From positions 195,591,378 to 195,655,377 of the forward strand of contig NC_090021.1 in the NCBI RefSeq assembly GCF_037176765.1: a stretch of 64,000 nucleotides of DNA, in the 5' to 3' direction. The notes below the pieces were generated by a model that was given only the letters and a program-made list of their open reading frames with translations, made no database searches and was not told the origin of the DNA. Source of the stretch: Anolis sagrei (taxonomy: Eukaryota; Chordata; Lepidosauria; Squamata; Anolidae). Made by a program: the position numbers and the translations under genes. Shown here one piece after another: positions 11,413-23,189 of this stretch; positions within the stretch are counted from its first letter, which is position 1, and every line of letters starts with the position of its first letter.

Positions 11413-11563
11413 CCCCCCCCCCCCCCCCCCGATAACTCTTTCAGAAGTTAATTTCCCTATCCGGGGATCGATTTCTCTCACTTCCGTTGTCTTGCTCCAG
11501 TTCTTAACAATGAGTTGTTTGTAAGTCGGATGTTTGTAACTTGGGGATTGCCTGTAGGTCTTC
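11413..11563 (-). mobile_element. Tc/mariner-type MITE fragment
   Basis: The end CTTGGGGATTGCCTGTA and the body matching TTTCTCTCACTTCCGTTGTC are the inverted counterpart of the copy at 13,545. It begins next to an 18-bp C run (11,413-11,430). The terminal TA fits a TA target site. Confidence 0.65.
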
Positions 11564-11869
11564 TCAAACAGCTTTTCAGATGTGTGTGTGTGTGCGCACT
11601 TCAATGTGTACTTCAATGAGTAAATGCAACTAACAAAATGTTGCTTTGTGTCCTCTCCTTGTTCTAAGAGCATTCAGATAAATAAGCTACTCGTAATAAT
11701 CTCGACTTTTCTGAATACTTTGTTGGTTTTTTCAGTGACTTGTTAACTACATTTACAGATCTGTATTTTATCTGTTCTGTTACAATTGTATTTTCAAGTC
11801 TACATTTGTTGATCTCAACTAGATTGGACCCATTGGACCCAACTGTTGAGTCAACTCACTACAAGCTAC

Positions 11870-13285
11870 TTTCAGTGGGACAACTAATTCCATAAACAGA
11901 AAGACGGAGTAGCTATGGGGAGTCCTCTCAGCCCAGCCACAGCAAATTTCTACATGGAACACTTTGAAAAACAAGCCCTGGAAACAGCAACAAAAAAGCC
12001 CACTGTATGGTTCAGATATGTGGATGACACCTTCACTATTTGGAGCCATGGAGAAAAAGAACTAACAGGTTCCTGGACCATCTTAACAGCATCCACCCAA
12101 CCATCCAATTCAGGATGGAAAAGAAAATGAAGGAAACTGCCTTTTCTAGATTTCCTAGTTATCCGCAAACTAGATCAACAATTGGGTCACACAGTTTACA
12201 GAAAACCTCTACACACAGATAGATACATACATAAAAACTTAACCATCACCCAAGTCAAAAAAGAAGCACCATCAAAGCCTTGGCAGACCGTGCAAAAAGA
12301 ATCTGTGAACCCCACCTCCTCCAAGATGAACTGAACCACCTCAACTGGGCTCTACAGGCCAATGGATACTCCACCTCAGACATCAGAAGAGCTGCAAGAC
12401 CAAGAACAAGCCATGAGAGTCAAGATGAAGATCCACCCAGAGGAAAAGTGTACTTGCCATACATCAAGGGAATCAATGACTGCATAGGGAAGCTGATGAG
12501 GAAACACAACCTACAAACTATTTACAGACCCACTAAGAAAATCCAACAAATGCTACGTTCAGCAAAGGACAAGAGAGATCCTCTCACCTCTGCTAGAGTC
12601 TACCGTATACCATTCAGCTGTGGACAAGTCTACATAGGGACCACCAAACGCAGCATTGCCCAAACACGAATCATGGAACATGAAAGGCACTGCAGACTAA
12701 TTCAACCAGAGAAGTCAGCCATAGCAGAGCACCTGATGAACCAACTTGGACACAGCATATTATTTGAGAACACAGAAATGCTGGACCAATCTAACAACTA
12801 CCATGTCAGACTACACAGAGAAGCCATTGAAATCCACAAGCATGTGGACAATTTCAACAGAAATGAAGAAGCAATGAAAATGAACAAAATCTGGCTACCA
12901 GTATTTTAAAAACTCTAAAATTTTAACAGTAAATAAAGAACAAAGCTCAAACACAGGGGAACTCCAGAGAAGAAACAACCAGAGACAGCTAATCACCTCT
13001 CAACAAAGGATTCCCCCAGGCAGGAACAAGCCACACCTAAAAACTGTCAGGCCATCAAATGCTAATCAAGGTGGCCAACTGAAACATGCACACCTAGCTC
13101 CAACAGACAAGAGTTCTTTTTCTACCTTGGACTTTCCACAGCTATAAAACCTCAATTTTCCTAGTTTCCAGCATACTTCACAACCTCTGAGGATGCCTGC
13201 CATAGATGCAGGTGAAATGTCAGGAGAGAACGCTTCTAGAACATGGCCATACAGCCCGAAAAACCTACAACAGCAAATGGTTGAG
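11870..13285 (+). mobile_element. Penelope-like element, 5'-truncated
   Basis: A Penelope-type reverse transcriptase piece reads GVAMGSPLSPATANFYMEHF followed by the catalytic WFRYVDDTFTIW (about 11,900-12,045). After frame breaks, a 209-codon frame (12,280-12,909) holds the linker and a GIY-YIG nuclease: RVYRIPFSCGQVYIG, then RSIAQTR, EHERH, an AIAEHL segment, LHREAIEIHKH and NFNR. RT plus C-terminal GIY-YIG is diagnostic of Penelope-like elements. The copy lacks the RT N-terminus and carries frameshifts, so it is not functional. It ends in a hammerhead-type unit. Confidence 0.9.
13181..13280 (+). ncRNA. Hammerhead-type unit at the Penelope 3' end
   Basis: The core CTGAGGA lies at 13,187-13,193. 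Stem II is TGCCTGC against GCAGGT with a CATAGAT loop, GAAA lies at 13,214-13,217 and GTC at 13,219-13,221, followed by AGGAG as the stem I strand. Orientation is the same as the element's frames. The trailing part (TAGAACATGGCCATAC, CCTACAACA) is the 91-bp unit sequence seen in the 49-kb array. Confidence 0.6.
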
Positions 13286-13544
13286 TCATTCATTTATACT
13301 CTTTTGATTCAATGGGCGCATTCTATTTTGAATTATTAACTGGATTTGTCAACACTCACCCCAAAGTCTAAGAAATCATAGGCAGAGGAATCAAATACAG
13401 AAAGTTTTCTGCCTCTGGATGATAGTTCCCCACATCTTGAGTATGAGAAACTAGTCCTTAATGAGGAACTTTAGCAGAGTGGGTCCACCCTTCAACTGGA
13501 GTGGAGGAGATCCCCACCCCATTATTTGTGGGGCGTCATCCGTA

Positions 13545-13938
13545 CAGGCAGCCCCCAAGTTACAGACATACAACTTACAAATGACTCCTAGTTAAGAAGG
13601 GGGGGCGAAACAACGGGAAGTGAGAGAAATCTACCCCCTCTGAAGGGAAATTCACTCCTGGAAGAGTTATCATGCAGCTTACTCACTAATGCTTGTTTCA
13701 ACAAAAAGCCAATTTTTTCCAAATCCTACAATCACAGGGACAGAAAATGAGGTGAACTCTTCTGAACAGGGGCACAGACAGGAAAACAAACACCACACTA
13801 CCTTTCCCTACGCTATCCAAAGCCTATATCTATATCTACATATATGGCTGGAGTTACTTTTTAAAAAGTACCTGTTCAGACTTACATACAAATTCAACTT
13901 AAGAACAACTTAAAAACAAACCTCCAAAACCTATCAGT
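13545..13938. mobile_element. Tc/mariner-type MITE
   Basis: It starts after a TA with CAGGCAGCCCCCAAGTTAC, a terminal repeat shared with 11,413-11,563. The internal part (GAAGTGAGAGAAATCTAC, GGGACAGAAAATGAGGTGAA) is non-coding. The right end near ATACAAATTCAACTTAAGAA looks truncated. Confidence 0.65.
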
Positions 13939-13939
13939 A

Positions 13940-15630
13940 TACAAGCAAATCACAGTGCTTGTATACTGACTATATATGCAATCAAGCTCGAGGACATCAT
14001 GGCTACAAAATATACAGCATCAATGGGTATGCAATGCACATTAAAGGCAATAAAGCTAAAGTTTAGCAAAAAAAAAAAAATGCTCTGCAGCAGTGTATCC
14101 CAGAGTGACATTGGATCTGCAAAATGTGGACACCCGCCCCTGCTGAAATGCAGTAAAGGATCCCAAATGGGGCTGCTGAAAAACACCACAAGACCATAGC
14201 TGAGCAGTAGGGGGTAATCGATCACCTGGAAGGGGCAATTGATTCTCTCAGCTGATAACTGCCACTTTCCCTTGTTTTCTTCACTCCATATGCCCCTGGT
14301 GCACTGATGGGCATCTTTCCAGAAACTGAAAACAAATCTTCAACGTGGTTTAAGGCCAGGTTCCATGTAATCACCTTCCTGGCCTCAAAGTGATTCCAGG
14401 CATGACAATCCGATCAAGCTGCAGCAAAACTGGTTCCATTTGAACTGGTTCCAAGAAGGATTATAGTGTGAGTGTAGAAGCACCCCAATCCAGTGCCTTT
14501 TAAATAAGGAAGCCTGAGCAATCAAGCACCTGGCATCTCATGGTCAGATGGCTATAAATCCTGAGGGGCATTTTGTTGTTTGTTACCATTTGTTCTTCCT
14601 GCTCATGGATGTATTTGGATTCTTGACCTTATGACTGACCTCTCTGTCATTCTGTTGTGGCTTCAGTTATCATGCCTACTGGCTTCACATCACAGATTGT
14701 GGGATGGCCGAAACCTTGCCATCATGCCTTCCTTCAGCCTTGGTGACTCCCTTGACCCAGACTTCACTGCTTTTCCCTCCTGTAGTGCCTCTCCGGACAC
14801 TGACTACTTCTAGATTCAGCACAGTATGAAGGGCTGAGATTGCTATGCTCTTTTGCACAATTGGGCCACTTCAAACGATGTGAGTGCCATTTCCCTCACT
14901 CAGTAGGCCCACTGTATTCTGCCAACATTGAGAATACTTCCAATTTCAAACACACGGAGAAACACAAATTTTTAAAAAATTAAATGAAATTATGCAGGCA
15001 GTCACAAATTTTGGTTTAAAGACTCGTCCTTCCAAGGGCTTTGGGAGGTAGATGTTACCCATCATGACTGATGATGAAATCAATAAAATGATTGTTTACT
15101 GTTCCTATAAAACACGGTCCCTTTCCTTCTTATTTGCTGCACTGCTTGCGTTAAGTAAATACATGTTGCAAGCATCCAATGTACTACTACCACCTGTACA
15201 TGAGCTAACAAAATATTCTAAAAATAAAGATTAAAAACACCAGAGTACCAAAAAATCATAAGGATTTTTATTGGTGGTGGTAAAAGTGGTGGATTACAAA
15301 GAACTCAAGTGACTCCAGTATAAATATGAGTAATACTGAAAAGCATACAGTTAGAAAATTGGAGGATATTATGGCTGAAAATCCTGAAGCCAGTAAAACT
15401 TTAGTAGATATGTAAAAGATGAGAGGTGACTTCTTACTCCTAAATATCAGATCCAATTCCAAGCTAAATATATAAGAATAACCTTGACAGATTTTAGCAA
15501 CAGTAATAGGCATAAATGTATCCTATTCTATTTGATATACCATTTTCTGTGAATAACAACCTTCTTGTTGTCCTATGTTCATGAATGTTTACACAGACGT
15601 GAAGCCCTTCAATTTCAATGGAGCTTACTG
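13940..15630. other. Unassigned intergenic DNA
   Basis: Several 60-90-codon frames occur on both strands (for example 13,950-14,225 and 14,580-14,813), none with recognisable motifs. A 13-bp A run lies at about 14,069. No gene called. Confidence 0.4.
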
Positions 15631-15744
15631 TCTAGGCCAGCGCTTTCCAAACATTTCATGTTTGTGACCACACATAGAAGACATGCATCATTCTGTGACA
15701 CAGTAATTCAGCTAGGTTTCTCAATTGGGTCTTAAAAATCTCTT

Positions 15745-17215
15745 GAAGGCTTTTAGTAATTAATGCCAAGAAGAATATCTATCACTAAACTACTCCAAGA
15801 CCAAAGTGATGGTTTTTCAGGACACTGTCCCAGGTACAAATTGACTTTAGACCAAAATGCCATAGAACAAACCCAGTTATTTAAATATTTGGGAATTGTT
15901 TTCAGTGAATCCCTTTCCTGGAAACATCACAGGGAAGCAGTGAAGCTGAAAGCTAAGAAAACAATTCTGTGCACAGGGCGGCCAGTTGATAGAACCCACC
16001 TTAAAAATTTTCAGTAGCCAAGTGCTGGCACAAATGCCATCTGGGGCTCAGATACAATCATTTGTAAAACCTTGGAAATTTTGAAGAACAAGTTCCTATG
16101 AAAACTATTCTCTTCCAGCTGAAACTCCTTCTGTGCACTGAATCTAGATGGCCATCAGTAAAAACAAAGGTAGATTGTGCCCAGTTAAGATACTTCAAAT
16201 GTATTGCTACTCTTCAAAACAAGCATCTTCCACTGGAAATCCTGCCTAGAAAACTCAAGTACTATCTTCCTGAATTGAATTCTGCTCTGGACATGGATAA
16301 GAGGCAACTAAGAGACTGGCTATTTTGAATTGATTTAAGGACTCTGCAATCAACCAGGAGCTCAAAATTTTCCCCATGGTTCCCCTTTTTGAAAATGGAA
16401 CTTTTCAGAGCCAGAAATCTGATTAAGCTTAAGCCAATTTCCTTAAGAATTGTCTTCATTGAGCTGCGATTCCAAGTAATGCCAATGGCAGTGTTAGATG
16501 GTCGCTACCATAATGTGCCATGGGGAAACAAGACTATGTATCTGTAGTCAAAGTCAGGTAGATAACATTGTGCATTATTTGTTAGTCTGCTCTTTGTATA
16601 GTGAACCAAGAGAAAGACACCTAAAACCCTTGTTGATGCAAGGTAAAGGGAACTCTATTGTAGAAGCAGTGCAGTTTCTGCTGAGCGACACAAATGACTA
16701 TGTAACTTACAAAGCAGACCTTTTTGCTCTACCTGCAAAAAAGATCAGAAAGATAGAGTTAGATAAAATTGCCAACAACTGCCAAGGTAGACTCTAAGAG
16801 TTAACTGGACCCTCTTCCAAAATGTATTTTAATTATTGTTAACTTGCATTGTTTTTGCTCTTTGTGGGAGCATGATTATGGTTTCTATGTATTGTCGAAG
16901 GGTTTCATGGCCGGAATAACTGGGTTGTTGTAGGTTTTTTGGGCTATATGGCCATGTTCTAGAAGCATTCCCTCCTGATGTTTTGCCTGTATCTATGGCA
17001 AGCATCCTCAGAGGTAGTGAGGATGCAGGCGAAATGTCAGGAGAGAATGCCTCTAGAACATGGCCATATGGCCTGAAAAACCTACAACAACCCATTATGA
17101 TTTCTGGTTGGTATCTTTGGTGGCTGTTGCTCCGAGGGTACTATTGTGTGCACGTGGTGCTTATTTGTCATGGCCTTGGGCCCATACAATAAACTATTTT
17201 GATTGATGTTGCTTA
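15745..17215 (+). mobile_element. LINE C-terminal fragment, clade unassigned
   Basis: Broken plus frames carry a late-RT 'FKYLGIVFSESLSWKHH' segment (about 15,880) and a later C-x-C...H...C pattern (LCICSQSQVDNIVHYLLVC, about 16,530-16,590), then a leucine-rich end. The 3' end is AATAAACTATTTTGATTGAT, after the Penelope insert. Several stops and shifts. R4/Dong-like is possible but unproven. Confidence 0.6.
16887..17093 (-). mobile_element. Penelope mini-insert: tail, unit and inverted unit
   Basis: The 207-bp insertion has a 12-bp target duplication (ATTATGGTTTCT at 16,875-16,886; ATTATGATTTCT at 17,094-17,105; 11 of 12 match). Read on the minus strand it is one unit in inverted orientation, one in direct orientation and the terminal tail (CCGGCCATGAAACCCTTCG). 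The hammerhead cores are damaged: one lacks GAAA, the other has lost stem II. The layout mirrors the 49-kb array, with a single inverted unit instead of seven. Confidence 0.8.
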
Positions 17216-17315
17216 TTTCACATAGACTCAGAGGTTTTTCAAAACATTCATATGACAGGATTACATATCACACTAACATGTCACAACACACAGTTTGGAA
17301 AGCTCTGGCCTAGTC

Positions 17316-18035
17316 AATGCATTTAGGATTTTAGGCACAGCCTAAAATATGTCTTCCTTATTGGTGCTATATTTCCATATTCTATAATGCCAGTAAGATA
17401 ACGTTGTAGTGAACGGAGTAATTTACAGATACTTCAGCAGCTATTATAAATTATGCGGAGCAGCCTTCTCAAGTTTGTACTCCCTAGATAGGTTGGAGTT
17501 CAATCCCAGTCATTTTCATCCAGTTTGAAGAAGGCTTTATATGATTTCTAATTAAATCAGTTCAGCTTGCTTTTTCAAAAGCTAGCACTTTCTTAAAATG
17601 CAGTATCACCAAAGCTAGTCCAGTGTCCTGCCACAAGAGGTCACTCTGGTAAACTAATTATAATTTCCAAAGGCATGTGCGCTGCAGAAGTTAGTTGTAT
17701 GGATCAACATCTTACATGTGAATTCAGTGAAATCCCTTTGATGCTGGAGTAGGTGCCAAAAACATACAGGAACTTTAGCTGGCAGGTAACAGCACTTAAT
17801 TATTCTCAAGTGAATACTTTCAATTATTGACATTGCAACAACATAGCAACTATTAACATAGCAACATAGCATTCAGGAGTTACCTTGATCCGTTTTGTGT
17901 TCAACTTTCAGTGGGGGCCCCAATCCGTTTTCGTCTGACACTCCCAAAATCAAGAGGTCAGATATTTGTTTCTTGTTTTGTTTTGTGTACATTTGTGTAC
18001 AAATTTGTGTACAAATTTAAAAATATTCTAGGATG
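17316..18035. other. Unassigned intergenic DNA
   Basis: No gene or element recognised. GTGTACAAATTT is repeated near 17,985-18,020. Confidence 0.4.
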
Positions 18036-18042
18036 CAGGATT

Positions 18043-18348
18043 CAGCTTCTTAAACTGTGGGTCCCAACCCTAAATGGGGTCACCTTAGCTCAGTGTGGGG
18101 GTAATAAAATTTCTCTAACAGTAAAAGGCTTCTGAACCCCACCCATTTACACAAATCTGTTGGCAACCACATTAAATGTGTAGAGAACTCTGCAGAAAAT
18201 GCTTCAGCTTGTTTAGCAAGCCTTGCAAATGCTGATTAATTATCAGAAAATGTTTAATTTTTATACCTATTTTCCATACTTATATATCCGAAGTCACCTA
18301 AAAATTTCTCCAACAGAGTCAAAAGTGGGAAATATTTAAGAAGCCCTG
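18043..18348. mobile_element. hAT-type non-autonomous element
   Basis: Ends CAGCTTCTTAAACTGTGGGT and AATATTTAAGAAGCCCTG are inverted and hAT-like. The body is non-coding. The 8-bp flanks do not match well, so the exact ends are uncertain. Confidence 0.5.
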
Positions 18349-18359
18349 TTATAGGGTAT

Positions 18360-19235
18360 GCTGCCTAGCTCATAGTTCTTTCCTCCATCACTTTTGAATT
18401 GGAATCCTAGTGTCTTCTGTCTGAAATGACTGTTTCACTCTATTTAATGATAGAGCTGGGTTAAGAGGCAAGTAATATTTGCCCACTCATTATGGTTTGG
18501 TTTGATGCATGCTATTAATAAATGTATAAGACAGCTAACACAAGTCAGTATGTTTAACTCCAATGTGCATTTCCATTCTGAGATAGGGCTCAGACAGCTG
18601 CTCAGATGGTGAAATCTCAACGTTCCCTGACTCATATAGTATCTTGCATTCAGAGGACAACTTTTTCTGCAGCCTCTTTGTCTTTTGCATGGAAATTAGC
18701 CAACACCCCTTGGACTGAGCTGACCTTTTCTGCTGACAAAGTGTATGTACGATCATCACAATAGGCAAAGGCGAAGAATACCTGCTTAGCAATCAGGTCC
18801 CACTGTCTCGAAAGCCAGGCATCACTTCTGCAGTCTCTGAAAGGACCATCCAGTTGGGAAATAGAGAGCTGCTATAAAAGCAGAGCTGTGGTTCCAAGAC
18901 ATAGCAGTATATTACTGAATCTATGCACCAGAACTGACGAGAGCAGGCAATTGCTACTACGAACTACACAGCACCTATTGAAATACATACACACATACAT
19001 GTACACTGGGCATACTGTTTTGCACTGTCAGTGCTGCAAGAAATAGGCTCAGTGATCATATCAATCTGACAAAGCTGTCTGAGGCTGATGGGGGTTATAG
19101 TCCAACACAGTTGGAGGGCATCAAGACTGATGCAGACATTCATACTCATCATACCTTTGGCAGCTGAAATGGGCCCACAGACATTCTTTGCAAGAGACTC
19201 AAATACAAGCAATAGTAGTTTTAGCTTTGAATAAG
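18360..19235. other. Unassigned intergenic DNA
   Basis: A TGCTATAAAAGCAGAG promoter-like string lies near 18,870 without a supporting exon. A short MITE-like fragment (TATAGTCCAACACAGTTGGA) lies at 19,095. Confidence 0.35.
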
Positions 19236-19239
19236 GTTT

Positions 19240-19410
19240 TAATCAATTTTAAGGATTTTAATTAATATTATTGAAGTTTAGTTCTATTTTAATGTTTGTA
19301 TATTTTTGTATATTAAATTGAATTGAAATGGTTTTATTGTAAACTGCTTAGAGTCTCCTTTATGGAGAGAAAAAGAAGGATATAAATAATCATAAACATA
19401 ATAACAACAA
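19240..19410 (+). mobile_element. LINE/SINE 3' tail, L2-like
   Basis: The order TGTAAACTGCTTAGAGTCTC, then GGATATAAATAAT, resembles the 3' end of L2-related elements (TGTAAACCG...GAGTC...TATAAATAA). Old and diverged. Confidence 0.4.
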
Positions 19411-20280
19411 TTGACAAAGTACACTAATTAAATATATGCAAACGGTGCAAATACAATTGAACACATTGAATGATTCCTGATATAGAGGGATCTCTTCATT
19501 CTTTTTCTCCTATTCAAGGGCTATATAATTGTTACATGAATGTCCATTACCTTTGTCTATGTTGTCTAGGGCTGCTTTATTATGTTATGAGCTAGGGATT
19601 TGGGTTAAAGTGAAGATTAAGTGGCTAAATAATTTATTAAGATTAAGTTATAGTCATTGTCTGAATGAGGGTTAGGAACAAGGTATAGGGTTAGGGTTAC
19701 ATTTGGCTACAGTTCTTTATTACATTATGGGTCCAAGATAAGAGTTATATTTAGGATTACAGTTAGGGTCAGGTTGGGATTAGCACCTAAAGGGTTGTTG
19801 TGCTCTTGTTTTATTTTCTTTGCCCATTGCCTTTTGACAGCCCAAGGGCCCTTCTACACAGGCCCTAAAATCCAAGAAAAAAAGGGTGTGTGTGTGGCTA
19901 CATGATGTTTGCTGAAAATAAGCACTGAATCGCATTATCGGCTGAAAAAGAAGGGGTAAAAATATGTGCTTAAAATCCAAGAGCAGCTGAAAAATGCACA
20001 TATTCTCATTATTGTATATCCCTGCACTCAATAAAAACATGAGACTTTGTTGTGAAATGCTAGTGTGGACTGCCCTAGCTCATGTGCGCATTTGAAAAAC
20101 CCAAAACAGCTGATGAGGACTGTAAAAAGAAGGAGCCACGAACACACAGGTGGGTAAATGGAAGCACAATTGGAAAGTAATTACAATGAGAACTCTTTGC
20201 AACCGTTCCTTCGTTCTGATATTTATGAAATTAAACAGAGATTGAATTTCCACAGTTGGCACCAGCATGGCAGGCAAGTG
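19411..20280. other. Unassigned intergenic DNA
   Basis: AT-rich. A diverged MITE-like stretch opens GGGCCCTTCTACACAGG near 19,850 and ends near 20,075 with AGTGTGGACTGCCC. A degenerate GGGTTAGGGTTA lies near 19,690. Confidence 0.35.
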
Positions 20281-20289
20281 ACCCCAAAG

Positions 20290-20606
20290 CAGACATGTAG
20301 CCAGGGGGGGGGGGCCTCGGGGGGCTTCAGCCCCCCCCCCCCGAAATTTTCATGGTGGTTCGCGAAAAGGCCTTATTGGTGCATTATTTAAACTGTTAAG
20401 TTTATTCATATCATGATCTGATCACCATACTCAATATATCCCATATGCATGGGGGTATTGGGATAATGATACAAAAGGTTTGCTAGGCTAGACCCTCTTT
20501 CACTCAGACTCAGCCCCCCCCCCCCGAAACTCAGCCCCCCCCGAAACCCCCCCTGAAAAAAATTCAGCCCCCCCCCCCCCGAAACGAAATCCTGGCTACG
20601 GGCCTG
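20290..20606. mobile_element. hAT-type MITE with G/C-run ends
   Basis: It is bounded by a perfect 8-bp duplication, CCCCAAAG, at 20,282-20,289 and 20,607-20,614. The ends CAGACATGTAGCCAGG and CCTGGCTACGGGCCTG are inverted. Just inside are long G runs on the left (11 bp at 20,304) and repeated C runs on the right, mostly with CCCCGAAA and CAGCCCC motifs. Non-coding. G-rich termini could fold into quadruplexes; that is inference. Confidence 0.85.
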
Positions 20607-20619
20607 CCCCAAAGGGAAA

Positions 20620-21885
20620 GAGGGTTCAAGAGGGAAAAAGTAAAGGCAGCAGGAGATTGAGGAGAGATAATGACAAGAAATCTGCTTGTGTGCATGTTCA
20701 TATATCTGCATCAGCGTTTATGAGGTCCAGCTCATCTCAGAGAGTCAATTAAAATAATAATAAAAAGAAAACTTCTGGTGGCTGTCCCATGTCTATCTTG
20801 TGGATTTATAAAATCCCCTACAAACAAACCTTTCAGGATTCCAGGGGACTATTTGCTGGGACTGACAGCTCCGTGTTTGGACTTGCTTTCAGGTACTACG
20901 TTTTTTAAACCTATTTTTTGTCCCGGATTATGAGGTTGTCTGCAAGGCTCAAGTTGCAATGTTAAATGCTACAACTGTCTGAGGATTAAGAAAAAAATCA
21001 TTTATAGATACTTGGCATCTCTAGAAAAAAAAACACAAGTGATATAGGACATGGTGGCTGAAGAAAATAAGTACAGAAAAACTATTTTCTGTACTGTGGA
21101 CAGGAACATGAAGTGAATACTTGTTTCATTAACCATTTTAAAAGGTTCAGGAAGAAACATGAGAATGACTTTAAATGATAAGTTAAGAAAGAGGAGAAGA
21201 CGAGCAAGAACAAAGCTTTGAATGTTACTTTTCAAAACGAAATAGCTGCTGTGATAATTCCAGTGCCCTCAAAGTCATTTGTTACCATCAAGGTTACAAT
21301 TTATAAAGGGAGAGGATTTTGTAAAAACAGCTACCCAGGCAAGATTTTCAGCTATTTAAAAATTGGTATGCCAGACGGCTCCCATCTCCCTATTATCTTC
21401 TTCACACACTAAATACGATATGACGCAAGTGCACAACTCAGCACTTGAACCATGTGATGGTTCTCCTCTACCATTTGGTGAGCTCAGACTTTCATAACTG
21501 TAAAAGTGTTATAGTGTAGCTATAAAACGATAGCTATTAAAACTATAAAACTTTAAAAATTACAATTGCACTGCAAAGGGGCGAAATTCTTCTTCATAAA
21601 ATTACAATCATAATATAACTTTAATAGGTCATAGTGATTTCAAAAATGCAATTACAACTAGCTGATTATTTATAACAGGTTGTTTTGAAGCCATGATCAA
21701 ACTAAGGTTATTTGAAGAACGGGAAGGGAAAAGATGAAGTAAGATGGTGACACTGAGCATTCTTCATCCTCCTGTTTAATCTTACAGGCCACAAGAGTAA
21801 CATGTTGACCATGCTTAATTCAGGATTGCCCTTTTAACTCCCCCGTCAATATCTGGTATATTGTTAGATTGACATGAGGTACGTC
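20620..21885. other. Unassigned intergenic DNA
   Basis: No gene seen; AT-rich from 21,480 to 21,690. A hAT-like MITE fragment (CTACATTGAAAAATTAATCC, ATGCTATGGAATCATGG) occupies about 21,887-21,951 and is cut by the next element. Confidence 0.35.
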
Positions 21886-21951
21886 TACATTGAAAAATTA
21901 ATCCTATTTGATACCACTTAACTTCCATGATTCAATGCTATGGAATCATGG

Positions 21952-22340
21952 TGTTGCACACCAGGGCTGAAAAAGCACCTCTGAACCCAATGCCACACAC
22001 CAGCAGTTTATTGAAGAATAAAAATAGCTTCAGCAAAAGAATAAAATATGTTCAAAATTAGTATAGAATATTGTCCATGAAAATAGTCACTTAAACATGA
22101 AAGGCAATAATCAAAACATCAAGTTCAGGAAACAGGAATGTCCAAAAACCATGGCAAGATCCAAAGGTAACAAGAATCTGTGAGCCCGAAGTAATCCAGG
22201 AATACAAAATCAAAAACCCATGAAAAGACAGGAACAACTTGAGCATAGAATCCAAGACATGAAAAGTTACAGGAATAATCACATGAATGTTGATCCATGA
22301 CACAAGAAACAAGACAGAAATTGTTCTCCAAACTAAATGT
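21952..22340 (-). mobile_element. LTR-like fossil fragment
   Basis: It starts TGTTGCACACC and carries a minus-strand AATAAA near 22,008. The general layout resembles the better-defined solo LTR at 55,105-55,921. The far end and target duplication were not found; it is probably incomplete. It interrupts a MITE. Confidence 0.45.
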
Positions 22341-22528
22341 TGGTTCCTCTGAAAATCACAGGTGCCCTCATATTATAGTCAAAACGTCATGCTTTTTCCT
22401 TTGGGAAACCTTGGGAGGACACCTTTTTTCCATTAATCTTTGTGAGTCTGCAGCTTCTTGATCATTTGACACTGAAACCTCAGGGAATGAAATAATTGCC
22501 GGCTGAACCACTAGACGTGGGTATTGTA

Positions 22529-23187
22529 CTGTGTTTCCCCGAAAATAAGACATACCCATAAAATAAGCCATAGCAGGATTTCTAAGCATTTGCGTAATAT
22601 AAGCCATACCCCGAAAATAAGACATAGTGATAGGCATGGCTATTCAGCATACCAAAGTGGAGCGGTAAAGAAGATGTGCAGCCCTTCTCATCTGCTCCAT
22701 TGGGATAGATGCTATCTCGGAGGTGACTGGAGAGGTGTGGGCAGCCCTATCAACGAAGTCAGGTCCCTTTGCCAGGTCCCGGTCATTCTGTGCATGCTGC
22801 AAGCTGAGGCATAGAGGGAGACATAGAAAGTCAAAGTCAAAGTCTCCTCAGTGAAGTGAAGAGCAGAATGCCCTTTTTTAGGTAATGTGTGTCCTCAGGG
22901 GGGAAGAAGTAAAATGGTGCTACCATTTTACTTAGCATTGTGGGTCTCTCATACTCCACACAAATACCAGGGGATAGGTGAAAAGCTTCAGCAAGCAGTC
23001 TACTACTGAGCCCAGAGAGATAATCCCAGCTTCACTGTGCAGATTGGACCCAGTTCTATATTTGAATAAATGTAGATTGTTGTACCATACTTGATAAAAA
23101 TAAGGCATTCCCTGAAAATAAGTAGCAGTGTGTCTTCTTGAGGACAAATAAATATAAGACAGCATCTTATGTTCGGGGGAAACACGG
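22529..23187. mobile_element. Tc/mariner-type non-autonomous element
   Basis: TA dinucleotides flank inverted ends CTGTGTTTCCCCGAAAATAA and GTTCGGGGGAAACACGG. Subterminal repeats of the AAATAAG(A/C)CATA type occur near both ends. The 659-bp body has no transposase frame. Confidence 0.7.
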
Positions 23188-23189
23188 TA

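Larger units (their letters stand above)
15638..17307. mobile_element. hAT element containing a LINE and a Penelope insert
   Basis: Inverted ends are CAGCGCTTTCCAAAC on the left and GTTTGGAAAGCTCTG on the right. The 8-bp flanks GTCTAGGC and GCCTAGTC match at 6 of 8 positions. Only about 100 bp at each end is hAT sequence. The rest is a LINE fragment, itself split by a Penelope-derived insertion, giving three levels of nesting. No transposase remains. Confidence 0.65.

Noticed and set aside
18870-18900. TATA-type promoter
   Set aside because: TGCTATAAAAGC alone, without a nearby exon or CpG context, is not evidence of a promoter.
19685-19705. Interstitial telomere repeat
   Set aside because: Only about two GGGTTA units are present, which is within chance.
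22529-23187. Coding exon inside the mariner-like element (frames at 22,524 and 22,932)
   Set aside because: The frames consist largely of terminal-repeat sequence and have no transposase motif.
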